Positions 33,725 through 43,003 of a DNA stretch of 64,000 nt are shown here, in pieces (the first letter of the stretch is position 1; every line of letters starts with the position of its first letter). Source of the stretch: Paralcaligenes sp. KSB-10. Its GTDB lineage: Bacteria; Pseudomonadota; Gammaproteobacteria; Burkholderiales; Burkholderiaceae_B. Below the pieces are notes generated by a model. It searched no databases. It worked only from the letters and a program-made list of their open reading frames with translations, and was not told where the DNA came from. The DNA is taken from positions 3,224,001-3,288,000 of the forward strand of contig NZ_CP089848.1 in assembly GCF_021266465.1 (NCBI RefSeq), read 5' to 3'. The position numbers and the translations under genes were made by a program.

Positions 33725-34657
33725 ATGAAACTGACGTCCGATCAAAAAGGGGTGGTGGTGATCGCTCCTACCCCTTTCCTGGATAACGGAACCATCGACA
33801 CGGAATCGATCGATCGCCTGGTCGACTTCTACATCGAAGCCGGAGTCACGGGGATTACGGTGCTGGGCCAATTGGGCGAGGCGCCCAAGCTGGCTTTTGA
33901 CGAAGCCGCCGCGGTGGTCTCCCGATTCATCAAGCGGGCGCCTCGCCTGCCCATTGTGGTGGGGGTTTCTTCGCCCGGCTTTGCGGCCATGTCGGCGCTG
34001 ACGAAACAGGTCATGGACATGGGCGCCGCGGGGGTCATGATTGCCCCTCCCAATACTTTGCGTACCGACGACCAGATCGTCAATTACTACCATCAGGCGG
34101 CAAGGGCCATCGGCGAAGATGTCCCCTTCATCATCCAGGACTATCCGCTGACCTTTTCGGTGCAGATGTCGGTGGGCGTCATACGGCGCATCGTAAGCGA
34201 CAATCCCTCGTGCATTATGCTCAAGCACGAGGATTGGCCGGGCCTGGAAAAGATCTCGGCTTTGCGCAATTTCGAAAAAGACGGTTCGATGCGGCATATC
34301 TCCATACTGTGCGGCAACAATGGGCTGTTCCTGGATTTTGAAATGTCGCGCGGCGCGGACGGCGCGAACACGGGCTATTGCTTCCCCGATATGCTCTGCG
34401 ATGTGGTGGGGCTGTATTCCAGCGGCGAACGGGATCAGGCGCACGATCTGTTCGATGCGCATCTGCCTTTGATCCGCTATGAGCAGCAAGCCGGCGTGGG
34501 ATTGGCGGTCAGGAAGTATGTATTGATGAGGCGTGGCCTTTTAAAGACGGCAACGCTCAGGAACCCGGCGGCCCCCTTGACTCCTGCGGCGCGGGAGGAA
34601 GTCGAATACTTGTTGAAGCGTCTGGCCCGTGTCGATAAAAGAGCGGCTCTGGCGTGA
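33725..34657 (+). CDS. DapA-superfamily (N-acetylneuraminate lyase-type) aldolase/dehydratase
   Basis: 310 residues, DHDPS/NAL TIM barrel. The Schiff-base Lys is in CIMLKHEDWPG and the helper Tyr in FIIQDYPLTF. The loop that reads GTTGE in true dihydrodipicolinate synthase and GSTGE in sialic acid lyase reads GQLGEAPKL here, so the two Thr residues of DapA are missing and lysine biosynthesis is unlikely. It probably cleaves or dehydrates a keto acid in a catabolic route with the upstream LysR. The substrate is unknown. A composite repeat follows its stop. Confidence 0.88.
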   Translation: MKLTSDQKGVVVIAPTPFLDNGTIDTESIDRLVDFYIEAGVTGITVLGQLGEAPKLAFDEAAAVVSRFIKRAPRLPIVVGVSSPGFAAMSALTKQVMDMGAAGVMIAPPNTLRTDDQIVNYYHQAARAIGEDVPFIIQDYPLTFSVQMSVGVIRRIVSDNPSCIMLKHEDWPGLEKISALRNFEKDGSMRHISILCGNNGLFLDFEMSRGADGANTGYCFPDMLCDVVGLYSSGERDQAHDLFDAHLPLIRYEQQAGVGLAVRKYVLMRRGLLKTATLRNPAAPLTPAAREEVEYLLKRLARVDKRAALA

Positions 34658-34701
34658 ACATCGGGTTCCAGGCATATGCCTGCATGGTGCTCTCCTAGCG
34701 C

Positions 34702-35457
34702 ATTTTTGGTTCAAGTGTTTACGCACTGAACGTGTTTCAGTCACTTTCGTTTTGAGCCGTTTTTGGGCTTGATCTGTGGCTTTGGGTTGTGTTGTCTGTG
34801 GGGGCTATAGCGCGGTTGGTAATTCTATTAAAACGCCGCAGGGTGGGCGGTGCTGTGTAGTCCGGCACGTCCAGCGGTCGTGGCGCTACGCGCCCCGACT
34901 GCCCGGGTCTGCCTCGTCCAGGCGGGCGTCGGGCCAACTCGCAGTGCCTCGCACGCGAGGCACTGCTCAGACAGGGCCCGCCGAAAGCCCCCGCCTTCCC
35001 TTCGTCAGCACCCGGCGCTGGACTACCGCCGGACTACACAGCACCGCCCACCCTGCGGCTTGCGTTGAGGAAATGCATAGAAAAAGACATTGGGGGCATG
35101 CACCGAGAGAAACGGTGAGGTCATGCATCGAGGTATACGTTGAGGCCGGCAAGCTCATTCCAGGCATGCCACAACGCGAGCCGTCTATCGGGGCTTGGGG
35201 TCAGGACCGGCGTAAGGCGTGCGCCGGATGCTACCGTAGGGAAGGCGGGGGCTTTCGGCGGGCCATGTTTGAGCGTAGCCGCGCCAGCGGCGTAGCGAGT
35301 TTGGCCCGACGCCCGCCTGGACGAGGTAGATCCGGATCCAGCACGCCGTGCCGGCCCTGACCCCAAGCCCCGATAGACGGCGTCTTCAAATACCAAAGCC
35401 ACCAAAACATCGAATGCCGTAAACACTCGAGTGCGCCATACACACTCGAACCAAAAA
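34702..35457 (+). repeat. Composite palindromic repeat, copy 1 (MITE-like, with terminal inverted repeats)
   Basis: About 756 bp. The ends are inverted repeats (TTTTTGGTTCAAGTG at left; reverse complement of the right end TTTTTGGTTCGAGTG). It contains two nested-palindrome modules: R1 at 34835-35059 with perfect 32-bp outer arms (34835-34866 / 35028-35059) and a central 22-nt hairpin at 34943-34964, and R2 at 35180-35381 with perfect 25-bp arms (35180-35204 / 35357-35381). R1 and R2 share an inner core (CCTCGTCCAGGCGGGCGTC) in opposite orientation. No protein-like ORF. It lies between the 3' ends of convergent genes. Same layout as 38736-39626 and, inverted, 51416-52104. Confidence 0.9.
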
Positions 35458-35461
35458 CACT

Positions 35462-36685
35462 CTAGTCCGAACCAGACGAAACCTGTCTCTGACCCGTGGA
35501 TGAAATCAGCGCGGCTATTTCATCGGCATCGATACCGAATTCCTTCAATACAGCCTGAGTATCGGCCCCCAGTGCGGGCGGCGGCGAATATTCGGCCGAG
35601 GCGCCATTCCTGAGCGTATTCGGCAGGCCAATATTCCATATATCGCCCTCGGTGGGGTGCCTGATCGGCTGAAACAAGCCGACGTCCCGAATATGCGGAT
35701 CGTCCGGCAGACTCTCCAGCGTGTTGTAGGGCATGGCCGGCACGCTCAGTTCATCGAAGATCCCCAGCCATTCCTGCGTGGTTTTTTCCAACAGCGCCGT
35801 GGAACGCAAATCAAAATACTCACGGGTATGCCTGAACCGGGCAGCGACCGAGCAGAATCGGGAATCCTCTTTCAATTCGGGATGGCCTATGGCGTCGAAG
35901 AAGCCGAACGCCTGACGGTCCGTATTCGCCGATAGGCATATGTACCCGTCTTTTGTCTTGATGGGACGGGTTTGTGGATCCGATACCCGGGGATCGAAAT
36001 TGCCGCCCAGAGGAGGATCGAACGTGCGCAGATACATGTGTTCCGCCATGACAAAGGCCGCCATGTTTTCCAGCATGGGAATCTCGATGCCTTCGCCCTC
36101 GCCGGTCTGGCTGCGCTGGTACAGCGCCATCAGTATCATCTGCACGGCAATCAGGCCAACAGTATGATCGGCCATGACCATCGGCACATACCCGGGCTGG
36201 CCGTACATTTTGTCGACCACGGAAGCGATGCCGCTGGCGCCCTGGATAATGCTGTCGTAGGCAGGCCTGTTGGCGTAGCGGCCCTTGCGTCCGAAGCCCA
36301 GCAGGCTGCAGTGGATCAGGCGCGGATTTATCGTCTTTAAATCGTCGTAGGTCAGGCCCGCCCTCTCCAGCGCCTTGGGCCGCATGTTTACCACCACCAC
36401 ATCGACTTGCGCGCAAAGGCGCTTGAGCGCCCGCTTTGCCTCGTCGGTCTTCAGATTCAGCACCACGGACCGCTTGTTGCGATTCAGGTGCAGGAACTTC
36501 GCCGACATCGTGCCGCTGGGCGATGCGCCGCCCAGTTTGCGCAGCAGGTCGCCTTCGGGCGCTTCGATTTTTATGACTTCGGCGCCGTAGTCGGCCAGGA
36601 ACTGGGTGGCCACCGGGCCGACCACGACAGACGTGAGATCCAGGACCTTGATGCCTTGAAGAGGCGCCCTCTTGGTGTTGCCCAT
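35462..36685 (-). CDS. CaiB/BaiF family III CoA-transferase
   Basis: 407 residues. LQGIKVLDLTSVVVGPVATQ, VIKIEAPEGDLLRKLG, NRNKRSVVLNLKTDEAKRAL and RPAYDSIIQGASGI, with Asp at the catalytic position. The start ATG at 36685 overlaps the stop of the MaoC gene (TAATG), so translation is coupled; the open frame to 36937 was rejected because it lies antiparallel to nothing conserved and inside the MaoC gene. Third gene of the Bug - MaoC - CaiB operon. The stop codon lies 4 bp from composite repeat copy 1. Confidence 0.92.
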   Translation of the reverse strand: MGNTKRAPLQGIKVLDLTSVVVGPVATQFLADYGAEVIKIEAPEGDLLRKLGGASPSGTMSAKFLHLNRNKRSVVLNLKTDEAKRALKRLCAQVDVVVVNMRPKALERAGLTYDDLKTINPRLIHCSLLGFGRKGRYANRPAYDSIIQGASGIASVVDKMYGQPGYVPMVMADHTVGLIAVQMILMALYQRSQTGEGEGIEIPMLENMAAFVMAEHMYLRTFDPPLGGNFDPRVSDPQTRPIKTKDGYICLSANTDRQAFGFFDAIGHPELKEDSRFCSVAARFRHTREYFDLRSTALLEKTTQEWLGIFDELSVPAMPYNTLESLPDDPHIRDVGLFQPIRHPTEGDIWNIGLPNTLRNGASAEYSPPPALGADTQAVLKEFGIDADEIAALISSTGQRQVSSGSD

Positions 36686-37566
36686 TACTGCTCCATCTCG
36701 ATGTCGACCATGATGACCGTATTGCCGTCTTCGTTGCATGCCCAGGCATGACCGCTTTGCGTGCGTTCGTCTATGGCCAGGTTCAGGCCGACGGTGCTGT
36801 TGACAAACAAGGGGCGAAGATTTCTTGAGCGCGACGCTTTTATTTTCTTGCCTGTACTGCGCATGGCGTAGTCCCAAAGCAGCAGAGTCGTCAGGCCGCC
36901 GTTCACTACCAGGCCCGGATAGTTCTCTACGTTGCACGCGTAATCGAGATCGTAGTGAATCCGGTGGGCATTGAACGTGATGGCCGAATAACGGAACAGC
37001 ATCGTCGGATCGATGAACACGTCCTTGTGCAGCGCAGCCACAGGAATCTGGTCCGTTTTTTCCACCTTCTTCCTGGGCGCAACGCCTTGCGCAGGCGCCT
37101 CGCCGCGGTAGACAATGTCCTGCTCTTCAGTCAGGGCCAGATCCTCGCCGTCGTACAGTTCGTGCCTGACGGTCACGAAACACATTTCCCCGCTGGAGCC
37201 TTGTTTGATTTTTATATCCGAGATGCGTGATTTCCGAGTTATTTCGCTGCCTATGCACAGATCCGAATAAAAGTCGATTCTGCGGCCGGCAAACATGCGC
37301 CGGGGCAATGGCACAGGCGGCAGGAATGCGCCGGTGCGCGGGTGGCCGTCGCGGCCCAGCTGCGACTGGGGCTGCGTGGCCGTAAACAGCATGACATACC
37401 AGGCCGGGGAAATCGCCTGTCCCGGGATGAACAGACTTTCATTCCTGTCCAGCAAGGCGCTGATGCGAGCCGCTCCCGAAGGGCAGACATAGTCGGAGCT
37501 TTGCTGTTTTTTCCCTATCCAGGTACGCAGAAACTCAATATCGATTGCCGGAGTTGGAGTAGTCAT
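36685..37566 (-). CDS. MaoC/FAS1-type hydratase (mesaconyl- or itaconyl-CoA hydratase-like)
   Basis: 293 residues, double hot-dog. The N-terminal half begins WIGKKQQSSDYVCPSGAARI; the C-terminal half has DPTMLFRYSAITFNAHRIHYD, the hydratase-2 signature with the catalytic Asn/His pair, then GLVVNGGLTTLLLWD. Members hydrate mesaconyl-C4-CoA, itaconyl-CoA or other branched enoyl-CoA. The ATG at 37566 starts the family sequence; the frame is open to 37617. Coupled to the downstream CoA-transferase and 16 bp after the Bug gene. Itaconate-type dissimilation is an inference from family composition. Confidence 0.85.
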   Translation of the reverse strand: MTTPTPAIDIEFLRTWIGKKQQSSDYVCPSGAARISALLDRNESLFIPGQAISPAWYVMLFTATQPQSQLGRDGHPRTGAFLPPVPLPRRMFAGRRIDFYSDLCIGSEITRKSRISDIKIKQGSSGEMCFVTVRHELYDGEDLALTEEQDIVYRGEAPAQGVAPRKKVEKTDQIPVAALHKDVFIDPTMLFRYSAITFNAHRIHYDLDYACNVENYPGLVVNGGLTTLLLWDYAMRSTGKKIKASRSRNLRPLFVNSTVGLNLAIDERTQSGHAWACNEDGNTVIMVDIEMEQ

Positions 37567-37582
37567 TCGAACAGGACAGTAT

Positions 37583-38572
37583 TCAATTGATGGCAATATG
37601 CGTTTTTTCCACGACATCTTTCCAGCGCGCTATTTCGCCGGCAATCATGGTTTTGAATTCTTCGGGGGTCGCTGGATGAGGTATCGCCCCTTCCGCTTCG
37701 AAGCGCTTGGCCAATTCGGGAGCGCTTACGATGCGGTTTATTTCCTTGTTCAGCTTGGCGACGATGCCGGCAGGCGTTCCCGCCGGAGCAACAATCCCGT
37801 ACCATTGGTCGGCTTCAAAGCCTTTCAGGCCAGGCAAACCGCTTTCCGACACGGTCTGGACTTCGGGCAGCACGCCAACCCGTTTCAGGCTGGAGACCGC
37901 CAGTGCGCGCAACCGCCCGCTTTTCAGGAAACCGATTACCGCCGGCGTACCGGTAAACATCAGTTGATTCTGGCCCGCCAGCAAGTCCGTCACAGCGGGG
38001 CCGGTGCCACGGTACGGGACGTGGGTCATATTGATACCAGCTTTCAGCATCAGGTATTCCGTGGCAATGTGCGCCGCGCTGCCATTGCCTCCCGAGCCGA
38101 AATCGATCTTGCCCGGATTCTTCTTCGCATAGGCAATCAGTTCGGCCAGCGAATGAACCGGCAGTGACGGATTGACCACCAGCACGTTGGGCACGTTGGC
38201 AACCCAGGCAACCGGCTCGAACATTTTCAGCGGCTCGAGGTGCTTGGACCGGTACAGGCTTGGGTTCACGCCCAGCGTGCCAATATGGCCCATTAACAGC
38301 GTATAGCCGTCGTGGTCCGCTTTGGCGGCCTTTTCCGTGCCGATGATGCCGCCCGCCCCCGGCACATTTTCGATGATGACGGGCTTGCCCCAGGCCTGGG
38401 TAAGTTTGTCGCCGACCGCCCTGGCAAGAATGTCCGTGGAACCGCCTGGCGTAAACGGTACGATCAGGTGTATGGGCCGATCCGGGTAACTGGATTGCGG
38501 CTGTGCATAAGAGGGCATGGCCAGGCACGAGGCCAGCCCTGCGATCGATAATAATTTGGCTAACTGTTTCAT
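37583..38572 (-). CDS. Bug-family periplasmic receptor
   Basis: 329 residues. Sec signal peptide MKQLAKLLSIAGLASCLAMP to about YAQPQSS, then HLIVPFTPGGSTDILARAVG, IENVPGAGGIIGTEKAAKA, HDGYTLLMGHIG and MTHVPYRGTGPAVTDLLAGQ. First gene of the minus-strand Bug - MaoC - CaiB operon; presumably delivers the acid to the two enzymes. No regulator is adjacent; composite repeat copy 2 begins 164 bp upstream of its start. Confidence 0.93.
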   Translation of the reverse strand: MKQLAKLLSIAGLASCLAMPSYAQPQSSYPDRPIHLIVPFTPGGSTDILARAVGDKLTQAWGKPVIIENVPGAGGIIGTEKAAKADHDGYTLLMGHIGTLGVNPSLYRSKHLEPLKMFEPVAWVANVPNVLVVNPSLPVHSLAELIAYAKKNPGKIDFGSGGNGSAAHIATEYLMLKAGINMTHVPYRGTGPAVTDLLAGQNQLMFTGTPAVIGFLKSGRLRALAVSSLKRVGVLPEVQTVSESGLPGLKGFEADQWYGIVAPAGTPAGIVAKLNKEINRIVSAPELAKRFEAEGAIPHPATPEEFKTMIAGEIARWKDVVEKTHIAIN

Positions 38573-38735
38573 GTTGTCTCGTGGTTTTATTGTGAGTTCG
38601 GGGCAGGAAGGTCCAGGCTGGACGGCCTGGAGATCCTTGAACTATGCACGCGGCAATGGTATATGTAAAATGCAAATAAATTGGCTATTAATGCATTAAT
38701 TACATAAATAAAGCGTAGCGGCTCCGGGCTGAAGT

Positions 38736-39626
38736 ATTTTTGGTTCAAGTGCTTACGGCACTGGACGCGGTTCAGTGACTTTCGTTTTTTGAGCTGTTTT
38801 TGGGCTTGATCTGTGGCTTTTGGACTGTGCGTTGTTGTGTTGGCGGCGGTTAATTCTATAAAGACGCCGCAGGGTGGGCGGTGCTGTGTAGTCCGGCACG
38901 TCCAGCGGTCGTGGTGCTACGCACCCCGACTGCCCGGGTCTGCCTCGTCCAGGCGGGCGTCGGGCGAACTCGTGTCGCCCCGCGGCGCGGGGCGACACTC
39001 AGACAGCGCCCGCCGAAGGCCCCCGCCTTCCCTTCGTCAGCACCCGGCGCTGGACTACCGCCGGACTACACAGCACCACCCACCCTGCGGCTCGCGTTGA
39101 GGCAATGCAGCGAGGTATACATTGGGGAAGCGGCGTTTAGCCAATCACGGGATACATTGTTGGGGCGGTGGGCGCTAGTACATCCAGTCGTCAATCCATC
39201 GAGTCGTCAATCGAGGTAGATGTGGCGACGTGATGGAGGCATGAGTGAGGGCACGTTAACGGTTCTATGGCTGCAGGCTCATTAACGGTAGGGGCAAGCA
39301 CGTAAATTCCGGGCACCCCGTGATGCAATTCCAGGCATGCCATTACGTGAGCCGTCTATCGGGGCTTGGGGTCAGGACCGGCGTAAGGCGTGCGCCGGAT
39401 GCTACCGTAGGGAAGGCGGGGGCTTTCGGCGGGCGCTGTCTGAGTGGCGCCCCGCAGCGCGGGGCGACGCGAGTTCGCCCGACGCCCGCCTGGACGAGGT
39501 AGATCCGGATCAAGCACGCCGTGCCGGGCCTGACCCCAAGCCCCGATAGACGGCGTCTTTATATACCAATACCCCATCCATCGAACCTCGTAAACACTCG
39601 AGTGCCATAAACACTCAATCCAAAAA
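38736..39626 (+). repeat. Composite palindromic repeat, copy 2 (longest, with terminal inverted repeats)
   Basis: About 891 bp. Left end TTTTTGGTTCAAGTG; the right end read in reverse complement is TTTTTGGATTGAGTG. R1 spans 38866-39091 (32-bp outer arms, one mismatch) with central hairpin 38972-38998 (12-bp arms, GGC loop). R2 spans 39351-39554 (25-bp perfect arms) with central hairpin arms 39448-39455 and 39459-39466. The spacer between R1 and R2 is about 140 bp longer than in copy 1 and contains short direct repeats (CATCGAG, GTCGTCAAT). It lies between two minus-strand genes, so it is not limited to convergent gaps. ORFs inside have no family resemblance. Confidence 0.9.
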
Positions 39627-39706
39627 TGCCCCAGACACAACTCGGCAAGACCGGCCAAGCGTTTTACTTGCAAGGCGCCGCCAAAAATGAATGGCAAAGG
39701 TGCGGA

Positions 39707-40915
39707 CTATCGATCGCCGAACAAGCTGTTCGCAATCAGTTCGGCGGTATGCGCCGAATCGGTCAAACCCAGATGTCCATGGCCCACAGCCAGCCAAAGC
39801 CCAGTCCGGCCGGCCACGGGGCCGATAACCGGCACGGAATCCGCCATGCACGGACGATGCCCCATCCATGTCGAAAATGGCTGGTGCTCCAGCCCCTGGA
39901 AAGTTTCCCGCGCTATGCGCAACAACACCTCGGCACGCCGCGGGTTCGAGGCCAACCTGAGACCACCGATCTCCACAGTACCCCCTACCCGCAAGCCTGC
40001 TTCCATGGGAGCTACAAATACTTTGCGATCCGCCAGCACCACGGTACGCGAGACCGGAGAACTTTCTCCCTGAAACTGGACATGGTAGCCACGCTGTGTT
40101 TCCAGCGCCAACTTGACACCCAGGGGATCAAGCAGCCGACGTGACCAGGCTCCCGCGGCCACCACCACGTGCTGCGCGGTCTGCGCTCCCGCAGCCGTAT
40201 CGAGGCGCCAGCCTCCGGCCGCCGCGGGTTGGAGCGCCCTCACATCGGCACGCGACACCTGTCCGCCGATTTCAAGAAACTTATGGAAGATCGCCTGCAC
40301 ATAACGATAGGGGTTTCTTACCGTGGCATGATCGGCCAGGAACATGCCAATACGATAGCGGGGATTTATACCCGGCTCGAGCGCGACAATGCCATCACGA
40401 TCGATGCGCTCAAATTGAAAACCGTATTTCTCACGCAGGCGCCAACCCGCGGCGTCTTTCGCCAACGTGTTTTCGTCTGGATAAAGATGCAAATGGCCGC
40501 GCTGCAAAATAAGCTCCGGCACGCCTACCTCGCGTGCCAAAGCTTGATGCCGGCTTACCGCGGCCTCGTGCAGAGCCGCGAGGCTCTTGGCCGACGCATC
40601 CACCGAGGCTCGGCGCGCCGACCAGACAAAGCGCCCCAGCCAAGGCAGCGCCTGTGGCAGATAACCCCAAGGCAGGTAAAGAGGACTTTCCGGATTGCGG
40701 AGCATGCCCGGCACGGATTTCAGTACGCCAGGCATGGCCAGAGGCGCGATCGAACTGGGGCTGATGGCTCCGGAATTGCCGAAACTACAGCCGCTACCGG
40801 GCTCTTCACGATCAATCAGCGTAACTTCGGCGCCGCGCTTGCGCAATTCGTAGGCCAGGCAAACACCGATGACACCGCCGCCGACAACCGCCACCATCCC
40901 TAATTTTTCAGGCAT
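39707..40915 (-). CDS. FAD-dependent D-amino-acid dehydrogenase-like oxidoreductase
   Basis: 402 residues of the DAO family. Dinucleotide-binding start VAVVGGGVIGVCLAYELRKR with GAEVTLIDRE, then GCSFGNSGAISPSSIAPLA, typical of DadA. The C-terminus has HRPCMADSVPVIGP and LAVGHGHLGLTDSAHTAELI for FAD contacts. Oxidises D-amino acids or a related amine to the keto acid, passing electrons to the respiratory chain. About 30 residues shorter than E. coli DadA. No alanine racemase gene is beside it, so alanine catabolism is not assured. Confidence 0.88.
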   Translation of the reverse strand: MPEKLGMVAVVGGGVIGVCLAYELRKRGAEVTLIDREEPGSGCSFGNSGAISPSSIAPLAMPGVLKSVPGMLRNPESPLYLPWGYLPQALPWLGRFVWSARRASVDASAKSLAALHEAAVSRHQALAREVGVPELILQRGHLHLYPDENTLAKDAAGWRLREKYGFQFERIDRDGIVALEPGINPRYRIGMFLADHATVRNPYRYVQAIFHKFLEIGGQVSRADVRALQPAAAGGWRLDTAAGAQTAQHVVVAAGAWSRRLLDPLGVKLALETQRGYHVQFQGESSPVSRTVVLADRKVFVAPMEAGLRVGGTVEIGGLRLASNPRRAEVLLRIARETFQGLEHQPFSTWMGHRPCMADSVPVIGPVAGRTGLWLAVGHGHLGLTDSAHTAELIANSLFGDR

Positions 40916-41138
40916 TGCATCCAGCCAAATTATTGCTCATTGCGCCACCCATCCCAGCCTTCCCGGCGAGCCCGCTTCAGCCATTGTAGGTACTGAAGGT
41001 GCATTCGCCAAGCGATGCCGAGTGGCCACGGCCAATCGTTGGCGCCGCAAGTTCCGGCAAGCGCCCGCGACAGCAACGCAGAACCGGGCGACCTGTAAAC
41101 CTCATTTTTGCGCTCATGGCCTCCACCTAAAATCGCCA

Positions 41139-41723
41139 CTATTCCTGTATCGGCAGACGCACCAGCACCTGATAGCGTGATTCAGGCACATTCGGCCTGG
41201 AGGCAACCAGCACACACTGCTCCGGCCGCCAGAAGATGGGGGAACACGACAGGCTATCCAGTTTGCCCGGCCCGGCATTTCGCAGCAGGGACACGTGCGG
41301 CCGGAAGGCGGACTCGGGCCTGTGCCAGCCCATGGATTCAAGGCGTATCCACAGCATGTCGTAAAGAGAGTCCAGCCATGCGATACGATCCGTATCGCCG
41401 TCCGCCGGACCGGCCCAGACAATGTTGGGCCGCTTGAACCGTCCCAAACGCCGCAAGGTCAATGCACCCAGCGATACCGGCCAATCGGCGGCGACATGAA
41501 CCAGTTCATCCACCCGGACTCGGGGAGTATTTCCCAGGAAGGCTAACGTCATATGCAGGGTTTCGGGCTGCATGATGCGCCCGCCGCACAGGGAATGCGC
41601 GGCATGCCCCCAGCCTGCAAGTTCGGCCGCGATTTCCGGGGAAGGCCATAAAGCGAAAAACAGGCGCTCAGTGGCCCTGCCGTCATCGACCGGCGCAACA
41701 AAGGGTGGAGGGCACTCATCCAT
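41139..41723 (-). CDS. thpR: RNA 2',3'-cyclic phosphodiesterase (2H phosphoesterase)
   Basis: 194 residues. The two catalytic H-x-T/S motifs of the 2H superfamily are present: LHMTLAFLG at about residue 57 and RPHVSLLR at about residue 142, with the family start RLFFALWPSPEIAAEL. Hydrolyses 2',3'-cyclic phosphates at RNA ends (formerly 2'-5' RNA ligase LigT). The first about 18 residues before the domain are variable, and a downstream start is possible. Stands alone, divergent from the dioxygenase gene. Confidence 0.9.
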   Translation of the reverse strand: MDECPPPFVAPVDDGRATERLFFALWPSPEIAAELAGWGHAAHSLCGGRIMQPETLHMTLAFLGNTPRVRVDELVHVAADWPVSLGALTLRRLGRFKRPNIVWAGPADGDTDRIAWLDSLYDMLWIRLESMGWHRPESAFRPHVSLLRNAGPGKLDSLSCSPIFWRPEQCVLVASRPNVPESRYQVLVRLPIQE

Positions 41724-41936
41724 AAGGCTGACAGGGTCCTTCGACGTTCGATACGGGATGCTTCAGGGAAGAAGCGCCAGATTAATCTTCTTTTGAAAAG
41801 GTGCCAAGATCGAAGTGGGGACCGTCGCTGCACTGCGATGGCTCTATTCCAAAAAGGGTATGAATGCATATTGCCTACAGCCCCAGGCCCCTCAAAAACA
41901 CAACAATTCTTGCTCTCCAGGCTTGCGTAATTCCAC

Positions 41937-41965
41937 AAATTTAGTAAACTATGTTGACTAAATTT
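41937..41965. promoter_or_regulatory. Inverted repeat upstream of the TfdA-type dioxygenase gene
   Basis: AAATTTAGT (41937-41945) and ACTAAATTT (41957-41965) are perfect 9-bp arms with an 11-bp spacer, 18 bp before the ATG at 41984. A likely operator for the MarR protein encoded after the dioxygenase gene. Confidence 0.55.
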
Positions 41966-41983
41966 CCATCGAGAACCGAAGCC

Positions 41984-43003
41984 ATGACAAACAGCACACT
42001 TTTAAATGCGCCTTTGCGCAGCGCAGATGTATGGCGCGGATCGGATATGCAAGGCGAACAGGGCTGGATCGCACAGTTTTCAAACGCGGAACTGAACGAA
42101 CTGGACAACACCATAAAAGGTCTGGCCACACACTATGAAAATCCTGTTGGAGTAAGCCATAAAGATTTCTCCATGCCCCTACTGGAAGCCAAGTTCAAGG
42201 CTATTCGGATCGAACTGGAAGATGGCCGCGGATTCCAGGTGCTGCGCGGCCTGCCGGTAGAACGATACTCTCTGGAACAGAGCAAAATAATGCTCTGGGC
42301 TTTGTCGCTGCTGCTGGGCTCGCCCCAAGAGCAGGATCGTGCCGGAAATTTGATGCATAGTGTTGTGAATACTGGCAAAAAGGTGACTGCAAACAGTTCT
42401 ACCCGCGGTTATGAAACCGATGACGAACTGACTTTCCACAATGATGGCGGCGATGCCTTCATGCTCTTGTGCCTTAAAACGGCCGTTTCAGGAGGAGTCA
42501 GCAAATTAGTCAGCGTGTCGCAACTCTTCAATGAAATCCTGCTGCGGGATCCGCAACTTGCCAAAGTGCTGCAGGAACCATTTTATTTTGATACCCGTTC
42601 TCAGCACAAAGACGGCCGGCAGACGCAGGCCTCTCCCATCATGAATTTTTTTGAGGGAAAACTCAGCGCTCTCTATAAGCGTCAATACATTGAGACTGCG
42701 CAACGTTTTCCGAACACACCCAGATTGACGAAGGAACAGATCGAGGCCATCGATTTGATCGACGAATTGTGCAATGATCCGTCCATACAGCTCTCATTCT
42801 CTATGCAACCAGGCGACGTCCAGATTGGCAACAATTACTCAATATTTCATGCCCGCACCAAATACCAGGATCACGCCGAAGATTCCCTGAAACGGCATCT
42901 GCTGCGCACCTGGATCACCCTGCCCAATGGCCGCTCGTTGCCGCCGATCTTCGCGCAAACGCGGGAGTTCAGCACTTCGTACACGCGCCGCCTAGCCGCA
43001 TAG
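41984..43003 (+). CDS. TauD/TfdA-family Fe(II)/2-oxoglutarate-dependent dioxygenase
   Basis: 339 residues. The iron-binding facial triad is visible: LTFHNDGGDAFMLL (H-x-D) and the distal His in NNYSIFHARTKYQD, followed by RTWITLPNGR with the 2-oxoglutarate-binding Arg. Oxidative cleavage or hydroxylation of an organic substrate with 2-oxoglutarate and O2. It resembles the uncharacterised TauD/TfdA group rather than TauD itself. The ATG at 41984 is chosen over 41951, which lies inside the operator palindrome. A MarR gene follows 119 bp on. Confidence 0.88.
   Translation: MTNSTLLNAPLRSADVWRGSDMQGEQGWIAQFSNAELNELDNTIKGLATHYENPVGVSHKDFSMPLLEAKFKAIRIELEDGRGFQVLRGLPVERYSLEQSKIMLWALSLLLGSPQEQDRAGNLMHSVVNTGKKVTANSSTRGYETDDELTFHNDGGDAFMLLCLKTAVSGGVSKLVSVSQLFNEILLRDPQLAKVLQEPFYFDTRSQHKDGRQTQASPIMNFFEGKLSALYKRQYIETAQRFPNTPRLTKEQIEAIDLIDELCNDPSIQLSFSMQPGDVQIGNNYSIFHARTKYQDHAEDSLKRHLLRTWITLPNGRSLPPIFAQTREFSTSYTRRLAA

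Noticed and set aside
33725-34657. Annotation as dapA (lysine biosynthesis)
   Set aside because: The GTTGE substrate loop of true DapA is absent and the context is catabolic.
34776-35443. Several small ORFs (also at 38813-39697 and 51217-52053)
   Set aside because: They arise from the GC-rich palindromes of the composite repeat; the same peptides recur on both strands and have no domain.
38866-39554. CRISPR array
   Set aside because: Repeats are long nested palindromes, not short direct repeats with regular unique spacers, and no cas genes are present.
40930-41139. Minus-strand ORF of 69 codons between the DadA-like and thpR genes
   Set aside because: No domain, no clear ribosome binding site, and composition like random intergenic sequence.
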